DNA of 64,000 nucleotides from Ornithinimicrobium tianjinense (GCF_014636495.1 NZ_BMEM01000004.1:221994-285993), one strand, 5' to 3'; counted from the stretch's first letter, positions 54,390 to 62,885 are shown. Numbers and translations: made by a program. The notes: generated by a model not told the origin, from the sequence alone.

Positions 54390-56581
54390 CGACCCCCCGA
54401 CGGGCCCGCTCCCGGCTCGACGCCCGCCTCGACCCCCGTCGCCACCCCCGTCGCAACCCCTGTCGCGACGTCGATGGCGCGCAGGATCGAGCGCGCCTTG
54501 GTGAGCGTCTCGGCATACTCCTCCGCGGGGTCCGAGAGCGCGGTGACGGCACCGCCCACCCCGAAGGTCACGTCCCCGCCAGGCCGGCGCCCCCGGTCCG
54601 CCTGCCAGGTCGCGGTGCGGATGACGATCGAGGTGTCCATGGACCCGTCGACGCCGATCCAGCCGATCGCCCCCGAGTAGATGCCGCGCGGAGCGCCCTC
54701 GAGACGGTCGAGGATCTCCATGGTCCGGACCTTCGGCGCCCCGGTCATCGAGCCGCCCGGGAAGCACGCCCGCAGCACGTCGGTGGGCCCCATCCCGTCG
54801 GCGAGGCGGCCGCGGACGGTCGAGACGAGCTGGTGGACGGTGGCGTAGGTCTCCACCGCGAAGATCTCCGGCACGTGCACGCTCCCGGCCCGGCAGATCC
54901 GGTGCAGGTCGTTGCGGAGCAGGTCGACGATCATCAGGTTCTCGGCCCGGTCCTTCTGCGCCGCAACGAGATCCGCGGCGAGCGCGGCGTCCTCCGCCGG
55001 GGTGGCGCCCCGTGGTCGGGTCCCCTTGATCGGTCGCGCCTCGACCACGCCGGCGCCGTCGACCGACACGAACCGCTCCGGCGAGCAGCCCAGCACGCTG
55101 ACCTCAGGCGTGCGGATCCAGCACCCGTGCGGTACCGGGCTGACCTCGCGCATCGCGCGGTAGAGCGCCGCCTCGTCCAGGGCCGCGCCCTGCGTCGCCC
55201 ACGTGGTCGTCAGGCAGATCTCGTAGGACTCGCCGCGAGCGATCTCGTCCTGGGCCGCCCGGACCTTCTCCAGGTATGCCGTCTCCGTGTCCCTCGGCAC
55301 GGCGACCGGTGGCGGCACCGCAGCGGGCCGGGAGGGAGGGGCCACGAGGGGCGGGGTGGGCGAGGCTGCCGACCGCACGGCGCGTCCCGCCTGCGTGACC
55401 CACTCTCGCTGCGCGGCGACGACGTCGTCGTCCTCGAGCCACACCGCCCACACGTCGCCGGTCCGGTGGTCGACGACCACCCCGCGGTCGACGAGCAGCA
55501 GCCAGGCGTCCGGCCAGGGCGAGCGGTGGGCCGCGGACCCGCCGGTCTCGGCCTTGAGCTCGTAGCCGAACCAGCCGACGACGCCGGGACGCCAGGTGAA
55601 CGGCACCTCGCCGACCTCCTCGCCGTCCGCGCCGACCGGCCCCGCGACGACGCTCCAGCCGTCGAGCACTTCGTCCAGCCGGTCGAGCAGGGGCGCGGCT
55701 CCGCCGACCCGGTGGACGATCTCCCGGGACAGGGGGCCGGCCCCGTCCACGAGGAGCGACCAGCCGGACCCGTCCGAGGCGTCCAGCCAGACCGACGAGG
55801 GCGACCCGCCGACGAGCCGCTCGTGCAGCGCCCAGGCGTCGACGTGGCGGTCGACCTCCCCCGGCGCGTGGAGACGGCACACCCGCAGCGAGAGCGGTCG
55901 GCCGGCGGGCGAGTGGGCGTGGGGCGCGAGGGCGTCCCCGACCGCCACGGGGCCGGAGTCCTCAGGGCGGGCCTCGACGTCGACGCCGGCGAGCCGGAAG
56001 AAGTTGGCCACGATCCGTTCGCCGTGCTCCGAGAGCACCGACTCGGGGTGGAACTGCACGCCCCAGCGCGGGGCGTCGGGGTCCGCGAGGCCCATCACGC
56101 TGCCGTCGTCGGTCGCGCGCGCGGTGACGCGCAGCCCCGAGACGAAGGGCGCGGCGGCCTCCAGGGAGTGGTAGCGCACGACCTGCAGCGGGCTCGGCAC
56201 CCCCTCGAAGACGCCGGTCCCGTCGTGCTCGACCGGGCTGACGATCCCGTGCCGCGGCACCGTCATCTGCACGACCTGCTCCCCCGCGACGTGCGCCTGA
56301 CCCTGGTGGCCGAGGCAGACGCCGAGCACCGGCACCTGCGTCTGGCGCAGCGCCAGGTCCGAGAGGCCCATGTCGGAGGCGACCTGGGGGCGGCCCGGGC
56401 CGGGCCCCACGACGATCGCGGCGAAGGCGGTGAGGTCCTCGGCCGTGGCCGGGTGGTCGTGCCGCCACACGACCGGCGCGCGGCCCAGGACGCGGTGCAG
56501 CAGGTCGGCGACGTTGTAGGTGAAGCTGTCGACGTTGTCGATGAGCAGGACGGGCCGCGGGGTCGCGGCGGGCAGGACCAC
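54386..56581 (-). CDS. pabAB: Aminodeoxychorismate synthase, fused PabA-PabB
   Basis: A 731-residue bifunctional enzyme making 4-amino-4-deoxychorismate for folate. Residues 1-200 are a class I glutamine amidotransferase with GVCLGHQ (nucleophile Cys), FHPES (His/Glu). The rest is the chorismate-binding component I: ESYEICLTT, RPIKGTRPRG, ENLMIVDLLRNDL, CFPGGSMTGAPK. GTG at 56581 is the best start before LLIDNVDSFTYN. The C-terminus is a short repetitive tail (ATGVATGVATGV). Convergent overlap with the small gene at 54389. Confidence 0.92.
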   Translation of the reverse strand: MVLPAATPRPVLLIDNVDSFTYNVADLLHRVLGRAPVVWRHDHPATAEDLTAFAAIVVGPGPGRPQVASDMGLSDLALRQTQVPVLGVCLGHQGQAHVAGEQVVQMTVPRHGIVSPVEHDGTGVFEGVPSPLQVVRYHSLEAAAPFVSGLRVTARATDDGSVMGLADPDAPRWGVQFHPESVLSEHGERIVANFFRLAGVDVEARPEDSGPVAVGDALAPHAHSPAGRPLSLRVCRLHAPGEVDRHVDAWALHERLVGGSPSSVWLDASDGSGWSLLVDGAGPLSREIVHRVGGAAPLLDRLDEVLDGWSVVAGPVGADGEEVGEVPFTWRPGVVGWFGYELKAETGGSAAHRSPWPDAWLLLVDRGVVVDHRTGDVWAVWLEDDDVVAAQREWVTQAGRAVRSAASPTPPLVAPPSRPAAVPPPVAVPRDTETAYLEKVRAAQDEIARGESYEICLTTTWATQGAALDEAALYRAMREVSPVPHGCWIRTPEVSVLGCSPERFVSVDGAGVVEARPIKGTRPRGATPAEDAALAADLVAAQKDRAENLMIVDLLRNDLHRICRAGSVHVPEIFAVETYATVHQLVSTVRGRLADGMGPTDVLRACFPGGSMTGAPKVRTMEILDRLEGAPRGIYSGAIGWIGVDGSMDTSIVIRTATWQADRGRRPGGDVTFGVGGAVTALSDPAEEYAETLTKARSILRAIDVATGVATGVATGVEAGVEPGAGPSGGR

Positions 56582-56595
56582 CAGCGCCGGGCCCG

Positions 56596-57582
56596 TCAGG
56601 CGCGGGGCTTGAGCCGCAGGCCCGGCATCGCGGGCGCCGGGAGCGACTCCCCGCCGGGGTGGTCGACGGCGCCGAAGCGCCCCTCGGGGTCGTGCCCGAG
56701 CTCCGCCTGCCACTGCTCACGGGCCGAGGCGATGTCCTCGTGGGAGCGGCCGACGAAGTTCCACCACATCACGATCTGCTCGCCGAAGGGCGGGCCGCCC
56801 AGCAGGATCACGTCCGCCCCGGCCTCCCCCGCGGTGAGCAGCATCGACGCGGGGCCGGGCGCCTCGTGGAGCAGGTGGCTGCGGGCCAGGGTGCACCCGC
56901 CGTTGACGCTGAGCGCGCCCCGGTCGAGGAGCACGCCGTGCTCGAAGCCGCGGTCCAGCCCGATCTCCAGGCTGGCACCGGGCTCGAGCCTGATCTCGGC
57001 GCCCAGCAGGGGCGTGTGGGTGACGACCGGGGAGCTGACCTCGGTGCCGTCGTCGAGGCGGAGCGACCCGAGGAAGACGCTGACCCGGGCACCGTCGCGC
57101 TCGACCGGCTCCGGCACGAAGTGCTCGAAGCGAGGCGCCACGTCCACCGCGTCGGCGGGCAGCGCCGTCCACAGCTGGACCCCGTGGAGGACGGTCGTCC
57201 GGGCTGTCGAGACCTCGCTGTGGCACACGCCGTGCCCGGCCGTCATGAGGTTGAGCTCACCGGGCACGACCATCGCGTGCGCTCCCGTGCTGTCCCGGTG
57301 CTCGATCTCGCCGCTGAACAGCCAGCTCACGGTCTGCAGGGCGGTGTGCGGGTGCGGCGGCACGACCATCCCGCCCGTCTGGGCGACGTCGTCGGGACCG
57401 TAGTGGTCGAGGAAGCACCACGCGCCGATCATCGAGCGACCACGCGCCGGCAGCGTGCGACGCACCGTCATCGCGCGCGGGCCACCGAGCGGCACCTCCC
57501 GGGGCTCGATGACCGAGCTGCCGGGGTGCGTGGCGTCCTGGCCGCAGACGCGCTCGTCAGGCGTGATGTCGAGGTCGCTCAT
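56596..57582 (-). CDS. Pirin-family protein
   Basis: A 328-residue bicupin pirin. The N-terminal cupin has the metal-binding PHPHTALQTVSWLFSGEIEHRDS (in pieces) and HGVCHSE; the second domain has VLLDRGALSVNG and a long WWNFVGRSHEDI end. Pirins act as redox-sensitive regulators or quercetinases; the role here is not known. ATG at 57582 is leaderless, 6 nt after a minus-strand CAGACT; longer frames upstream lack homology. Confidence 0.92.
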   Translation of the reverse strand: MSDLDITPDERVCGQDATHPGSSVIEPREVPLGGPRAMTVRRTLPARGRSMIGAWCFLDHYGPDDVAQTGGMVVPPHPHTALQTVSWLFSGEIEHRDSTGAHAMVVPGELNLMTAGHGVCHSEVSTARTTVLHGVQLWTALPADAVDVAPRFEHFVPEPVERDGARVSVFLGSLRLDDGTEVSSPVVTHTPLLGAEIRLEPGASLEIGLDRGFEHGVLLDRGALSVNGGCTLARSHLLHEAPGPASMLLTAGEAGADVILLGGPPFGEQIVMWWNFVGRSHEDIASAREQWQAELGHDPEGRFGAVDHPGGESLPAPAMPGLRLKPRA

Positions 57583-57588
57583 GTCCCT

Positions 57589-57594
57589 AGTCTG
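57589..57594 (-). promoter_or_regulatory. -10 box of leaderless pirin gene
   Basis: Minus-strand CAGACT, 6 nt before the ATG at 57582. Confidence 0.45.
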
Positions 57595-57650
57595 ACCCCC
57601 TTCGGTATGCCGTGCCGCGCAACCCGCGCGCATCGCCCCGCTGCTGCTCC

Positions 57651-57705
57651 CGCTTGCCGCTGCCCGCTTGCCGCTGCCCACTGTTCGCTGCCCACTGTTC
57701 GCTGG
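57651..57705. repeat. 14-bp tandem repeats
   Basis: CGCTTGCCGCTGCC occurs twice (57651-57664, 57665-57678), followed by CACTGTTCGCTGCC (57679-57692) and a nearly full second copy (57693-57705). It lies in the divergent gap between pirin and the NADH dehydrogenase. Confidence 0.85.
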
Positions 57706-57788
57706 TCCTGGTCGTTGGTCGGCCTGCGGTGACCAACGTCTCCTTGTCGTACAGGAACGTCGCCGCGCGCCCGGGCGCTACCCCATAC

Positions 57789-59222
57789 ATGAGCGCGCAG
57801 CCCGCCACGTCAGCCGCCCGCACCAGCCAGCCCACGCCGTCGTCGGCGCCCCACCGCGTCGTCGTCATCGGCTCCGGCTTCGGCGGACTCTTCTCGACGA
57901 AGGCGCTGGACGCGCCCGGGGTCGAGGTCACCATGCTGGCCCGCACCAGCCACCACCTGTTCCAGCCGCTGCTCTACCAGGTCGCGACCGGGATCCTCTC
58001 CGAGGGCGTCATCGCTCCCACGACCCGCGACGTCCTCGCCGAGCAGCGCAACGCCAGCGTGCTGCTCGGGGAGGTCACGACGGTCGACCTGGAGGCCCGC
58101 ACCGTGACCGCCAGCGCCATCGGTCAGCAGACGACCTACTCCTACGACAGCCTCATCGTCGCCGCGGGCGCCGACCAGTCGTGGTTCGGCAACGACCACT
58201 TCGCCGAGTTCGCCCCCGGCATGAAGACCATCGACGACGCGCTGGAGCTGCGCGGCCGCATCTACGGCGCCTTCGAGATGGCCGAGGTCGCGGCCGCCTC
58301 GGGACGCCACGACCTCGTCGAGCGGCTGCTCACCTTCGTGGTCGTCGGCGCCGGGCCCACCGGTGTGGAGATGGCCGGGCAGCTGGCCGAGCTCAGCAAG
58401 CGGACGCTCGCCAAGGAGTTCCGTCACATCGACCCCTCGTCGGCGCGCATCATCCTGCTCGACGCGGCCGACGAGGTCCTCGCGAGCTTCGGCTCGACCC
58501 TGGCCGGACGGACCGCCCGGGATCTCACCCGCCTCGGGATCGAGGTGCGCCTGGGCACCAAGGTCGTCGACGTCGACGCTGAGGGCCTGACCGTCGAGTC
58601 CCGGGACGGCAGCCAGGAGCGGATCGAGGCCACGACCAAGGTCTGGGCCGCCGGCGTGCAGGCGAACCCGCTGACCCGACAGCTTGCCGAGCAGTCCGGT
58701 GCCGAGCTCGACCGCGCCGGCCGGATCAAGGTCAATCCCGACCTCACCCTCCCCGGCCACCCCGAGGTCTTCGCCATCGGCGACCTCGCGGCCGTCGAAG
58801 GTGTCCCCGGAGTCGCCCAGGGCGCCATCCAGGGCGGCAAGCACGCGGCGGGCCAGATCCTGCGCCGGCTGCGCGGCGAGGAGACCGGTCAGCCGTTCAG
58901 CTACTTCGACAAGGGCTCGATGGCCACGATCTCCCGCTTCCGCGCCGTGATGAAGCGCGGACGACTCGAGCTCACCGGCTACCCCGCCTGGGTCGCGTGG
59001 CTGGCGGTACACCTCTTCTACATCATCGGCTTCAAGAGCCAGGTGCAGACGCTGATGCACTGGGCGGTGAGCTTCGTGGGCCGCGACCGGTCCGAGCGCA
59101 CCGTCACCGAGCAGCAGGTGCTCGCCCGCCTCGCCCTGGAGTACCTCGGCGAGGACTTCCTCCGCACCTCGCTCCGCAAGCCGCCCGGTGCGGCACCGTC
59201 AGCTCCGGCGACCGACTCCTAG
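57789..59222 (+). CDS. Type II NADH:quinone oxidoreductase-like flavoprotein
   Basis: A 477-residue FAD/NAD(P)-binding enzyme of the NDH-2 type, feeding electrons from NADH to menaquinone without pumping protons. FAD Rossmann motif VVIGSGFGGLFS (24-35), NAD motif VVVGAGPTGVEMAGQL, the quinone-site-like YQVATGILSEG, and the FAD C-terminal motif VFAIGDLAAVEG; a C-terminal hydrophobic helix (AWVAWLAVHLFYIIGF) anchors it to the membrane. ATG at 57789 is chosen because the earlier frame lies in repeats. Confidence 0.92.
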   Translation: MSAQPATSAARTSQPTPSSAPHRVVVIGSGFGGLFSTKALDAPGVEVTMLARTSHHLFQPLLYQVATGILSEGVIAPTTRDVLAEQRNASVLLGEVTTVDLEARTVTASAIGQQTTYSYDSLIVAAGADQSWFGNDHFAEFAPGMKTIDDALELRGRIYGAFEMAEVAAASGRHDLVERLLTFVVVGAGPTGVEMAGQLAELSKRTLAKEFRHIDPSSARIILLDAADEVLASFGSTLAGRTARDLTRLGIEVRLGTKVVDVDAEGLTVESRDGSQERIEATTKVWAAGVQANPLTRQLAEQSGAELDRAGRIKVNPDLTLPGHPEVFAIGDLAAVEGVPGVAQGAIQGGKHAAGQILRRLRGEETGQPFSYFDKGSMATISRFRAVMKRGRLELTGYPAWVAWLAVHLFYIIGFKSQVQTLMHWAVSFVGRDRSERTVTEQQVLARLALEYLGEDFLRTSLRKPPGAAPSAPATDS

Positions 59223-59265
59223 GCTGCGAGCTCCTAGGCTGCGAGGTCCTACGCTGCGAGGTCCT
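59221..59265. repeat. 15-bp repeat, three copies, across two stop codons
   Basis: AGGCTGCGAGSTCCT occurs at 59221-59235, 59236-59250 and 59251-59265 (last copy ACGCTG). Read on the minus strand in the frame of the HNH gene it spells DLAA-stop, DLAA-stop, ELAA-stop, so the gene end has been duplicated in tandem up to the stop of the convergent NADH dehydrogenase gene. Confidence 0.85.
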
Positions 59266-60847
59266 CCTCACGTCCGTCCCCGCCCACCTGGCCCTCGCCC
59301 TGGTCGTCCCACGGCCGGGGTGGCTCCCACGGAGCGGCGGGCCGGGATGCTCGCGTCCGCCACAGCTCGATCAGCTGTGAGGTCGCGAGGCTGAGGTCGA
59401 GCGGCTCCCCCGCCCAACCCCCGGTCACGGTCCGTGCCGTGATGGTGCGGTCCGCGAGGATCTGGTCCGCCTGACCGAACAGGGCCGGCGCCTCCTCCAG
59501 CACCGCGCCGGTCCGTCCCTCGACGAACCTGAACCGCTGACCTCCCAGCGCCAGGATCCTCAGCCGCCCCAGGTGCACGGAACGGTGGCACGCGCTGCAG
59601 AGCAGCACGGCGTTGTCGAGATCAGTCCCGCCGCCCTCCGACCAGAACATCACGTGGTGGGCGTGCAAGAACCTCGTCCGCTGGCACCCCGGCGTCTGGC
59701 AGCACCGGTCCCGCAGGTGCAGGGCCCGTAGCTGCGCACCCGAGAACAGCCGACGCCCGCGCCCGTAGCTGAGCACCGCCCCGGAGGCCCCGCGCTCGAC
59801 GCACCGCGACCTCGCCCCGCACATCACCTCTCGACCGGTGCCCTCGTCCAGGACCGGGCCGTCGTCCGCGCTGACCATCTCCTGCCCCGCCACCCTCTGG
59901 TGCAGGTAGATCACCTCTGCCGCCGGGGCGTGCTCCGGCGCCGCCTGCACCGTGAGGCCGATCTGCGCCAGCGCCAGCAGGGCCGGACCGGCCTGGAGCG
60001 GGGCCGGAGCGGTGCGGTCGACGGCCTCGGACCGACGGTCGTCGTCCTTGCCGCGCCGGTCGTCGTCCTCACCGCGCCGGTCGTCGTCCTCGGGCTCGTG
60101 CTCCAGGGTCCTGACGCGCTCCACCTCCGCGCGGGTGAGCGCAGCCAGGAGCACCCGACCGTCCGCAGGCCCGAACCTGCCCCACACCACGAGCTGGTCG
60201 TTCTCCTCGTCCCAGCGCCACTGCAGGCTCTGCGGCGGCGGCTCTGCGGGGTCCGGCTCGGGTGCTGCCCCACCAGGGTCCGGGCCACCACAACCACCAG
60301 GGTCCGGGTCTCCACCAGGGTCCGGGCCGCCACCACCGTCACCGGTGGCGCCGGGTCGCGGCTTCGCGCGCTTCACCTTCCGCAGCCCCGTCACCAACCG
60401 CTCGACGTGCGCGGCCGGAGCGTTCTTCGCCAGGGCGACCAGGTCTGCCTCGGTCTCCGGGGTCGCCACCCGGGTGATCGCCCGCACCTTGGAGAACGAC
60501 AGCTCACCTGCCCCGAACGCGGCGGCCGTCTGCGGCAGCTCGCGCAGCGCCCTGGCCATCCGGACATGCTCCCTGGCCGCGCGAAGACTCATCCCCGCCC
60601 GCCAGGAGAGCCAGTGCGCGACCGAGCGGATCCCCGGCCCGCCCCACCCGCCCACCGCCTCGAACTCCCCCAGCAGCCTCAGGAATCGCGCTGTGGCTGC
60701 GGCGATCTGACCAGCGAGCCGCGCGATCTCGTCCCCCATCGCCTCCATCTCCTGCGGCGAGGGCCTGACCCGCCCCTCGCCACCGCCGACCTCGTTGCCA
60801 CCGCCGCCCGGCGCGTCTGCCGACTCGCTCTCCACAGCCTCGTGCAC
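59249..60847 (-). CDS. DUF222/HNH endonuclease-domain protein
   Basis: A 532-residue protein (544 from an alternative GTG at 60883). The N-terminal helical DUF222 domain (about 30-150: SVAHWLSWRAGMSLRAAREHVRMARAL in pieces) is followed by a Gly/Pro/Asp-rich repeat (GGPDPGGDPDPGG), a DDDRRGE/K repeat and a C-terminal HNH domain with CQTPGCQRTRFLHAHHV, DNAVLLCSACHRSVH (zinc Cys pairs and catalytic His). This class is very common in actinobacteria in many copies; nuclease activity is predicted but the role is unknown. GGAGGGAGG precedes the chosen GTG. Confidence 0.88.
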   Translation of the reverse strand: MHEAVESESADAPGGGGNEVGGGEGRVRPSPQEMEAMGDEIARLAGQIAAATARFLRLLGEFEAVGGWGGPGIRSVAHWLSWRAGMSLRAAREHVRMARALRELPQTAAAFGAGELSFSKVRAITRVATPETEADLVALAKNAPAAHVERLVTGLRKVKRAKPRPGATGDGGGGPDPGGDPDPGGCGGPDPGGAAPEPDPAEPPPQSLQWRWDEENDQLVVWGRFGPADGRVLLAALTRAEVERVRTLEHEPEDDDRRGEDDDRRGKDDDRRSEAVDRTAPAPLQAGPALLALAQIGLTVQAAPEHAPAAEVIYLHQRVAGQEMVSADDGPVLDEGTGREVMCGARSRCVERGASGAVLSYGRGRRLFSGAQLRALHLRDRCCQTPGCQRTRFLHAHHVMFWSEGGGTDLDNAVLLCSACHRSVHLGRLRILALGGQRFRFVEGRTGAVLEEAPALFGQADQILADRTITARTVTGGWAGEPLDLSLATSQLIELWRTRASRPAAPWEPPRPWDDQGEGQVGGDGREEDLAA

Positions 60848-60972
60848 GACCCCTCCCTCCGGCGCCGGGCCCCTCCCGAGCACCTGCCCTGCACGCTAGG
60901 AGCGACCACCGACAGACCTGCCCACCATCACCCCCACGGACCGGGCCGCAGGCCTCTGACCAGCGATGCAGT

Positions 60973-60990
60973 GGTGTTCCGCGGAACACC
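60973..60990. promoter_or_regulatory. Perfect 18-bp palindrome
   Basis: GGTGTTCC-GC-GGAACACC lies in the 126-bp gap upstream of the HNH gene and downstream of the GNAT gene. The length and symmetry fit a dimeric repressor site. No regulator is assigned. Confidence 0.45.
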
Positions 60991-61012
60991 TGAGGGGATT
61001 CGGTCCCCCTCA
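60991..61012 (-). terminator. Hairpin at the end of the GNAT gene
   Basis: TGAGGGG (60991-60997) and CCCCTCA (61006-61012) form a 7-bp stem with an 8-nt loop, overlapping the GNAT stop codon. Confidence 0.5.
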
Positions 61013-61438
61013 GGGCCGCCGCATCCGCAGGTGCGGTATGCCGTCCTCCAGGTAGTCCTCCCCGTCCCGGACGAAGCCGAACCGGCCGTACCAGCCCTCC
61101 AGGTAGGTCTGCGCACCGATGACGACCGGACGATCCCCGAACCGGCGCAGGGCTTCCTCGACGAGCAGGGCGGCATACCCGTGCCCGCGGTGGTCGGCGC
61201 GCGTCGCGACGCGGCCGAGGTGCGCCACGCCGCCCTCCTCGTAGGTCCGGAGGGTGGCGACCGGGGTGCCGTCGACCTCCACCCAGAGATGCTCGGTGCC
61301 CGGCTCCGCGTCGACGCCGTCGAGCTCGGGGTAGGCGCAGGCCTGCTCCACCACGAAGACGTCGACGCGCAGGCGCAGCAGGCGGTAGAGCGTGAGGGGG
61401 TCCATCTCGACGAGTCGGGCGGAGCGGACGGGCGGCAT
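61010..61438 (-). CDS. GNAT-family acetyltransferase (ElaA-like)
   Basis: A 142-residue single-domain GNAT. It starts MPPVRSARLVEMDPLTLYRLLRLRVDVFVVEQACAYPELDG (in pieces), the pattern of ElaA proteins. The acetyl-CoA loop is RVATRADHRGHGYAALLVEE and GAQTYLEGWYGRFGF is also characteristic. Substrate unknown. The ATG lies 7 nt after a minus-strand TAGGCT (leaderless) and is 12 bp from the divergent PHP gene. Confidence 0.9.
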   Translation of the reverse strand: MPPVRSARLVEMDPLTLYRLLRLRVDVFVVEQACAYPELDGVDAEPGTEHLWVEVDGTPVATLRTYEEGGVAHLGRVATRADHRGHGYAALLVEEALRRFGDRPVVIGAQTYLEGWYGRFGFVRDGEDYLEDGIPHLRMRRP

Positions 61439-61451
61439 ACCCTGAAGCCTA
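61438..61451. promoter_or_regulatory. Overlapping divergent -10 boxes of two leaderless genes
   Basis: On the plus strand TACCCT (61438-61443) is 7 nt before the PHP ATG (61451). On the minus strand TAGGCT (61446-61451) is 7 nt before the GNAT ATG (61438). Each -10 box shares a base with the other gene's start codon. Confidence 0.6.
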
Positions 61452-62518
61452 TGAGCGAGCCGGTCGCCCTCGAGCCCGTCGACGCGCTGCGGCGCATCGC
61501 CTTCCTGCTGGAGCGGGCCCGCGAGAGCACCCGAAGGGTGGAGGCCTACCGCAACGCCGCGCGGGTCATCCTGCCGCTGGGCGAGGAGGAGGTGCGCCGG
61601 AGGGTAGCTGCCGGCACCCTGCAGGAGCTCGCCGGCATCGGCCCCTCGACGGCCGCCGTCATCGAGGACGCCGCCGCAGGCCGCGTCCCCGCCAAGCTGG
61701 CCGAGCTCGAGGCCACCGCATCCGGCCCGCTGGTCGAGGGCGGCGAGCATGTGCGTGCCGCCCTGCGCGGCGACCTGCACACCCACTCCGACTGGTCCGA
61801 CGGCGGCTCGCCCATCGAGGAGATGGTGGCCTCGGCGATGGAGCTGGGACACGACTACATGGCCCTCACCGACCACTCGCGCAACCTCCGCGTCGCCAAC
61901 GGTCTCTCGGCGGAGCGTCTGCGGCGCCAGCTGACCGTCGTCGACGCGGTCAACCGCGCCACCGCGCCCGGCTTCACCCTGCTGCGGGCCATCGAGGTCG
62001 ACATCCTCGACGACGGGACCCTGGACCAGGAGCCGGAGCTGCTGGCCGCGCTCGACGTCCGGGTCGCCTCGGTGCACTCCAAGCTGCAGATGGAGCCCAA
62101 GGCGATGACCCGCCGGATGCTCGCGGCCGTGCGCGACCCCCTGACCACCGTGCTGGGTCACTGCACCGGTCGCCGGGTGATGCCGCGCGCCGGCGACCGC
62201 GGCGCCCGGTCCGGCGGGCGGGTGCGACCCCAGAGCCGGTTCGACGCCCGCGCGGTCTTCGAGGCCTGCGCGGAGTCGCGCACCGCCGTGGAGATCAACT
62301 CCCGGCCTGAACGGCAGGACCCGCCGGGCGAGCTGCTCACGCTGGCCGTCGACCTCGGGTGCCACTTCGCGCTGTCGACGGACGCGCACGCGCCGGGCCA
62401 GCTGGACTTCCTGGACTACGGCTGCGAGCGCGCCCAGAGGTATGGCGTGCCGATGGACCGGATCATCAACACCTGGCCCCTGGAGCAGCTGCTGGACTGG
62501 GCCGCGCCGGGTCCGTGA
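61451..62518 (+). CDS. PHP-domain phosphoesterase with helix-hairpin-helix (PolX C-terminus-like)
   Basis: A 355-residue protein resembling the PHP part of bacterial family X polymerases but without a polymerase domain. An N-terminal helical/HhH region (ALRRIAFLLERARESTRRVEAYRNAARVI in pieces; LQELAGIGPSTAAVIEDA) is followed by the PHP domain with GDLHTHSDWSDGG, ALTDHSRNL, SVHSKL, LGHCTGR, and STDAHAPGQLDFL. The metal-binding His and Asp residues are present. Probably a 3' phosphoesterase/exonuclease in DNA repair (inference from family). Leaderless ATG. Confidence 0.88.
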   Translation: MSEPVALEPVDALRRIAFLLERARESTRRVEAYRNAARVILPLGEEEVRRRVAAGTLQELAGIGPSTAAVIEDAAAGRVPAKLAELEATASGPLVEGGEHVRAALRGDLHTHSDWSDGGSPIEEMVASAMELGHDYMALTDHSRNLRVANGLSAERLRRQLTVVDAVNRATAPGFTLLRAIEVDILDDGTLDQEPELLAALDVRVASVHSKLQMEPKAMTRRMLAAVRDPLTTVLGHCTGRRVMPRAGDRGARSGGRVRPQSRFDARAVFEACAESRTAVEINSRPERQDPPGELLTLAVDLGCHFALSTDAHAPGQLDFLDYGCERAQRYGVPMDRIINTWPLEQLLDWAAPGP

Positions 62519-62526
62519 CCCCCGTT

Positions 62527-62556
62527 TTGGTGATGTCGCCGAAGTTCACGTATGCT
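62527..62556 (+). promoter_or_regulatory. Promoter of the tRNA-Glu/tRNA-Asp operon
   Basis: TTGGTG (62527-62532), 18-nt spacer and TATGCT (62551-62556) about 60 nt before tRNA-Glu. It is the only strong hexamer pair in the gap. Confidence 0.5.
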
Positions 62557-62615
62557 CTCTCACTGTCCTCAGCGGATCCCAAAAGCCGCCAGGCGCAAGG
62601 GTTCCGACCAGGTCG

Positions 62616-62688
62616 GTCCCCATCGTCTAGTGGCCTAGGACCCCGCCCTTTCACGGCGGTAACACGGGTTCGAATCCCGTTGGGGATG
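62616..62688 (+). tRNA. tRNA-Glu (anticodon UUC)
   Basis: 73 nt: acceptor GTCCCCA with TGGGGAT (first pair G-T wobble), anticodon loop CTTTCAC (anticodon TTC) on CCGCC-type stem, T-arm ACGGGTTCGAATCCCGT, discriminator G. First gene of a two-tRNA operon. Confidence 0.97.
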
Positions 62689-62709
62689 CACAGGTCTCGT
62701 CCTGAACGA

Positions 62710-62783
62710 GGCCCCGTAGCGCAGTTGGTTAGCGCGCCGCCCTGTCACGGCGGAGGTCGCGGGTTCGAGTCCCGTCGGGGTCG
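62710..62783 (+). tRNA. tRNA-Asp (anticodon GUC)
   Basis: 74 nt: acceptor GGCCCCG with CGGGGTC (second pair G-T wobble), D-arm GCGCAGTTGGTTAGCGC, anticodon loop CTGTCAC (GTC), T-arm GCGGGTTCGAGTCCCGT, discriminator G. 21 nt after tRNA-Glu. Confidence 0.97.
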
Positions 62784-62798
62784 CAGATAGAGGTACAG

Positions 62799-62836
62799 CC
62801 CCTGACGCTGCAGATCAGCAGCGTCAGGGGTTTCTC
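62799..62836 (+). terminator. Intrinsic terminator of the tRNA-Glu/Asp operon
   Basis: A 13-bp perfect stem CCCCTGACGCTGC (62799-62811) with 62818-62830, loop AGATCA, followed by TTTCTC. The clearest intrinsic terminator in the window. Confidence 0.88.
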
Positions 62837-62885
62837 GCTGGGTCCATGACGCCCGTCCCCTCATGAGCGCTCCGCCACGGTGACC

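Noticed and set aside
59900-62518. An 872-codon plus-strand frame ending in the PHP gene
   Set aside because: Only residues from 61451 on are PHP-like. The upstream part is antisense to the HNH and GNAT genes.
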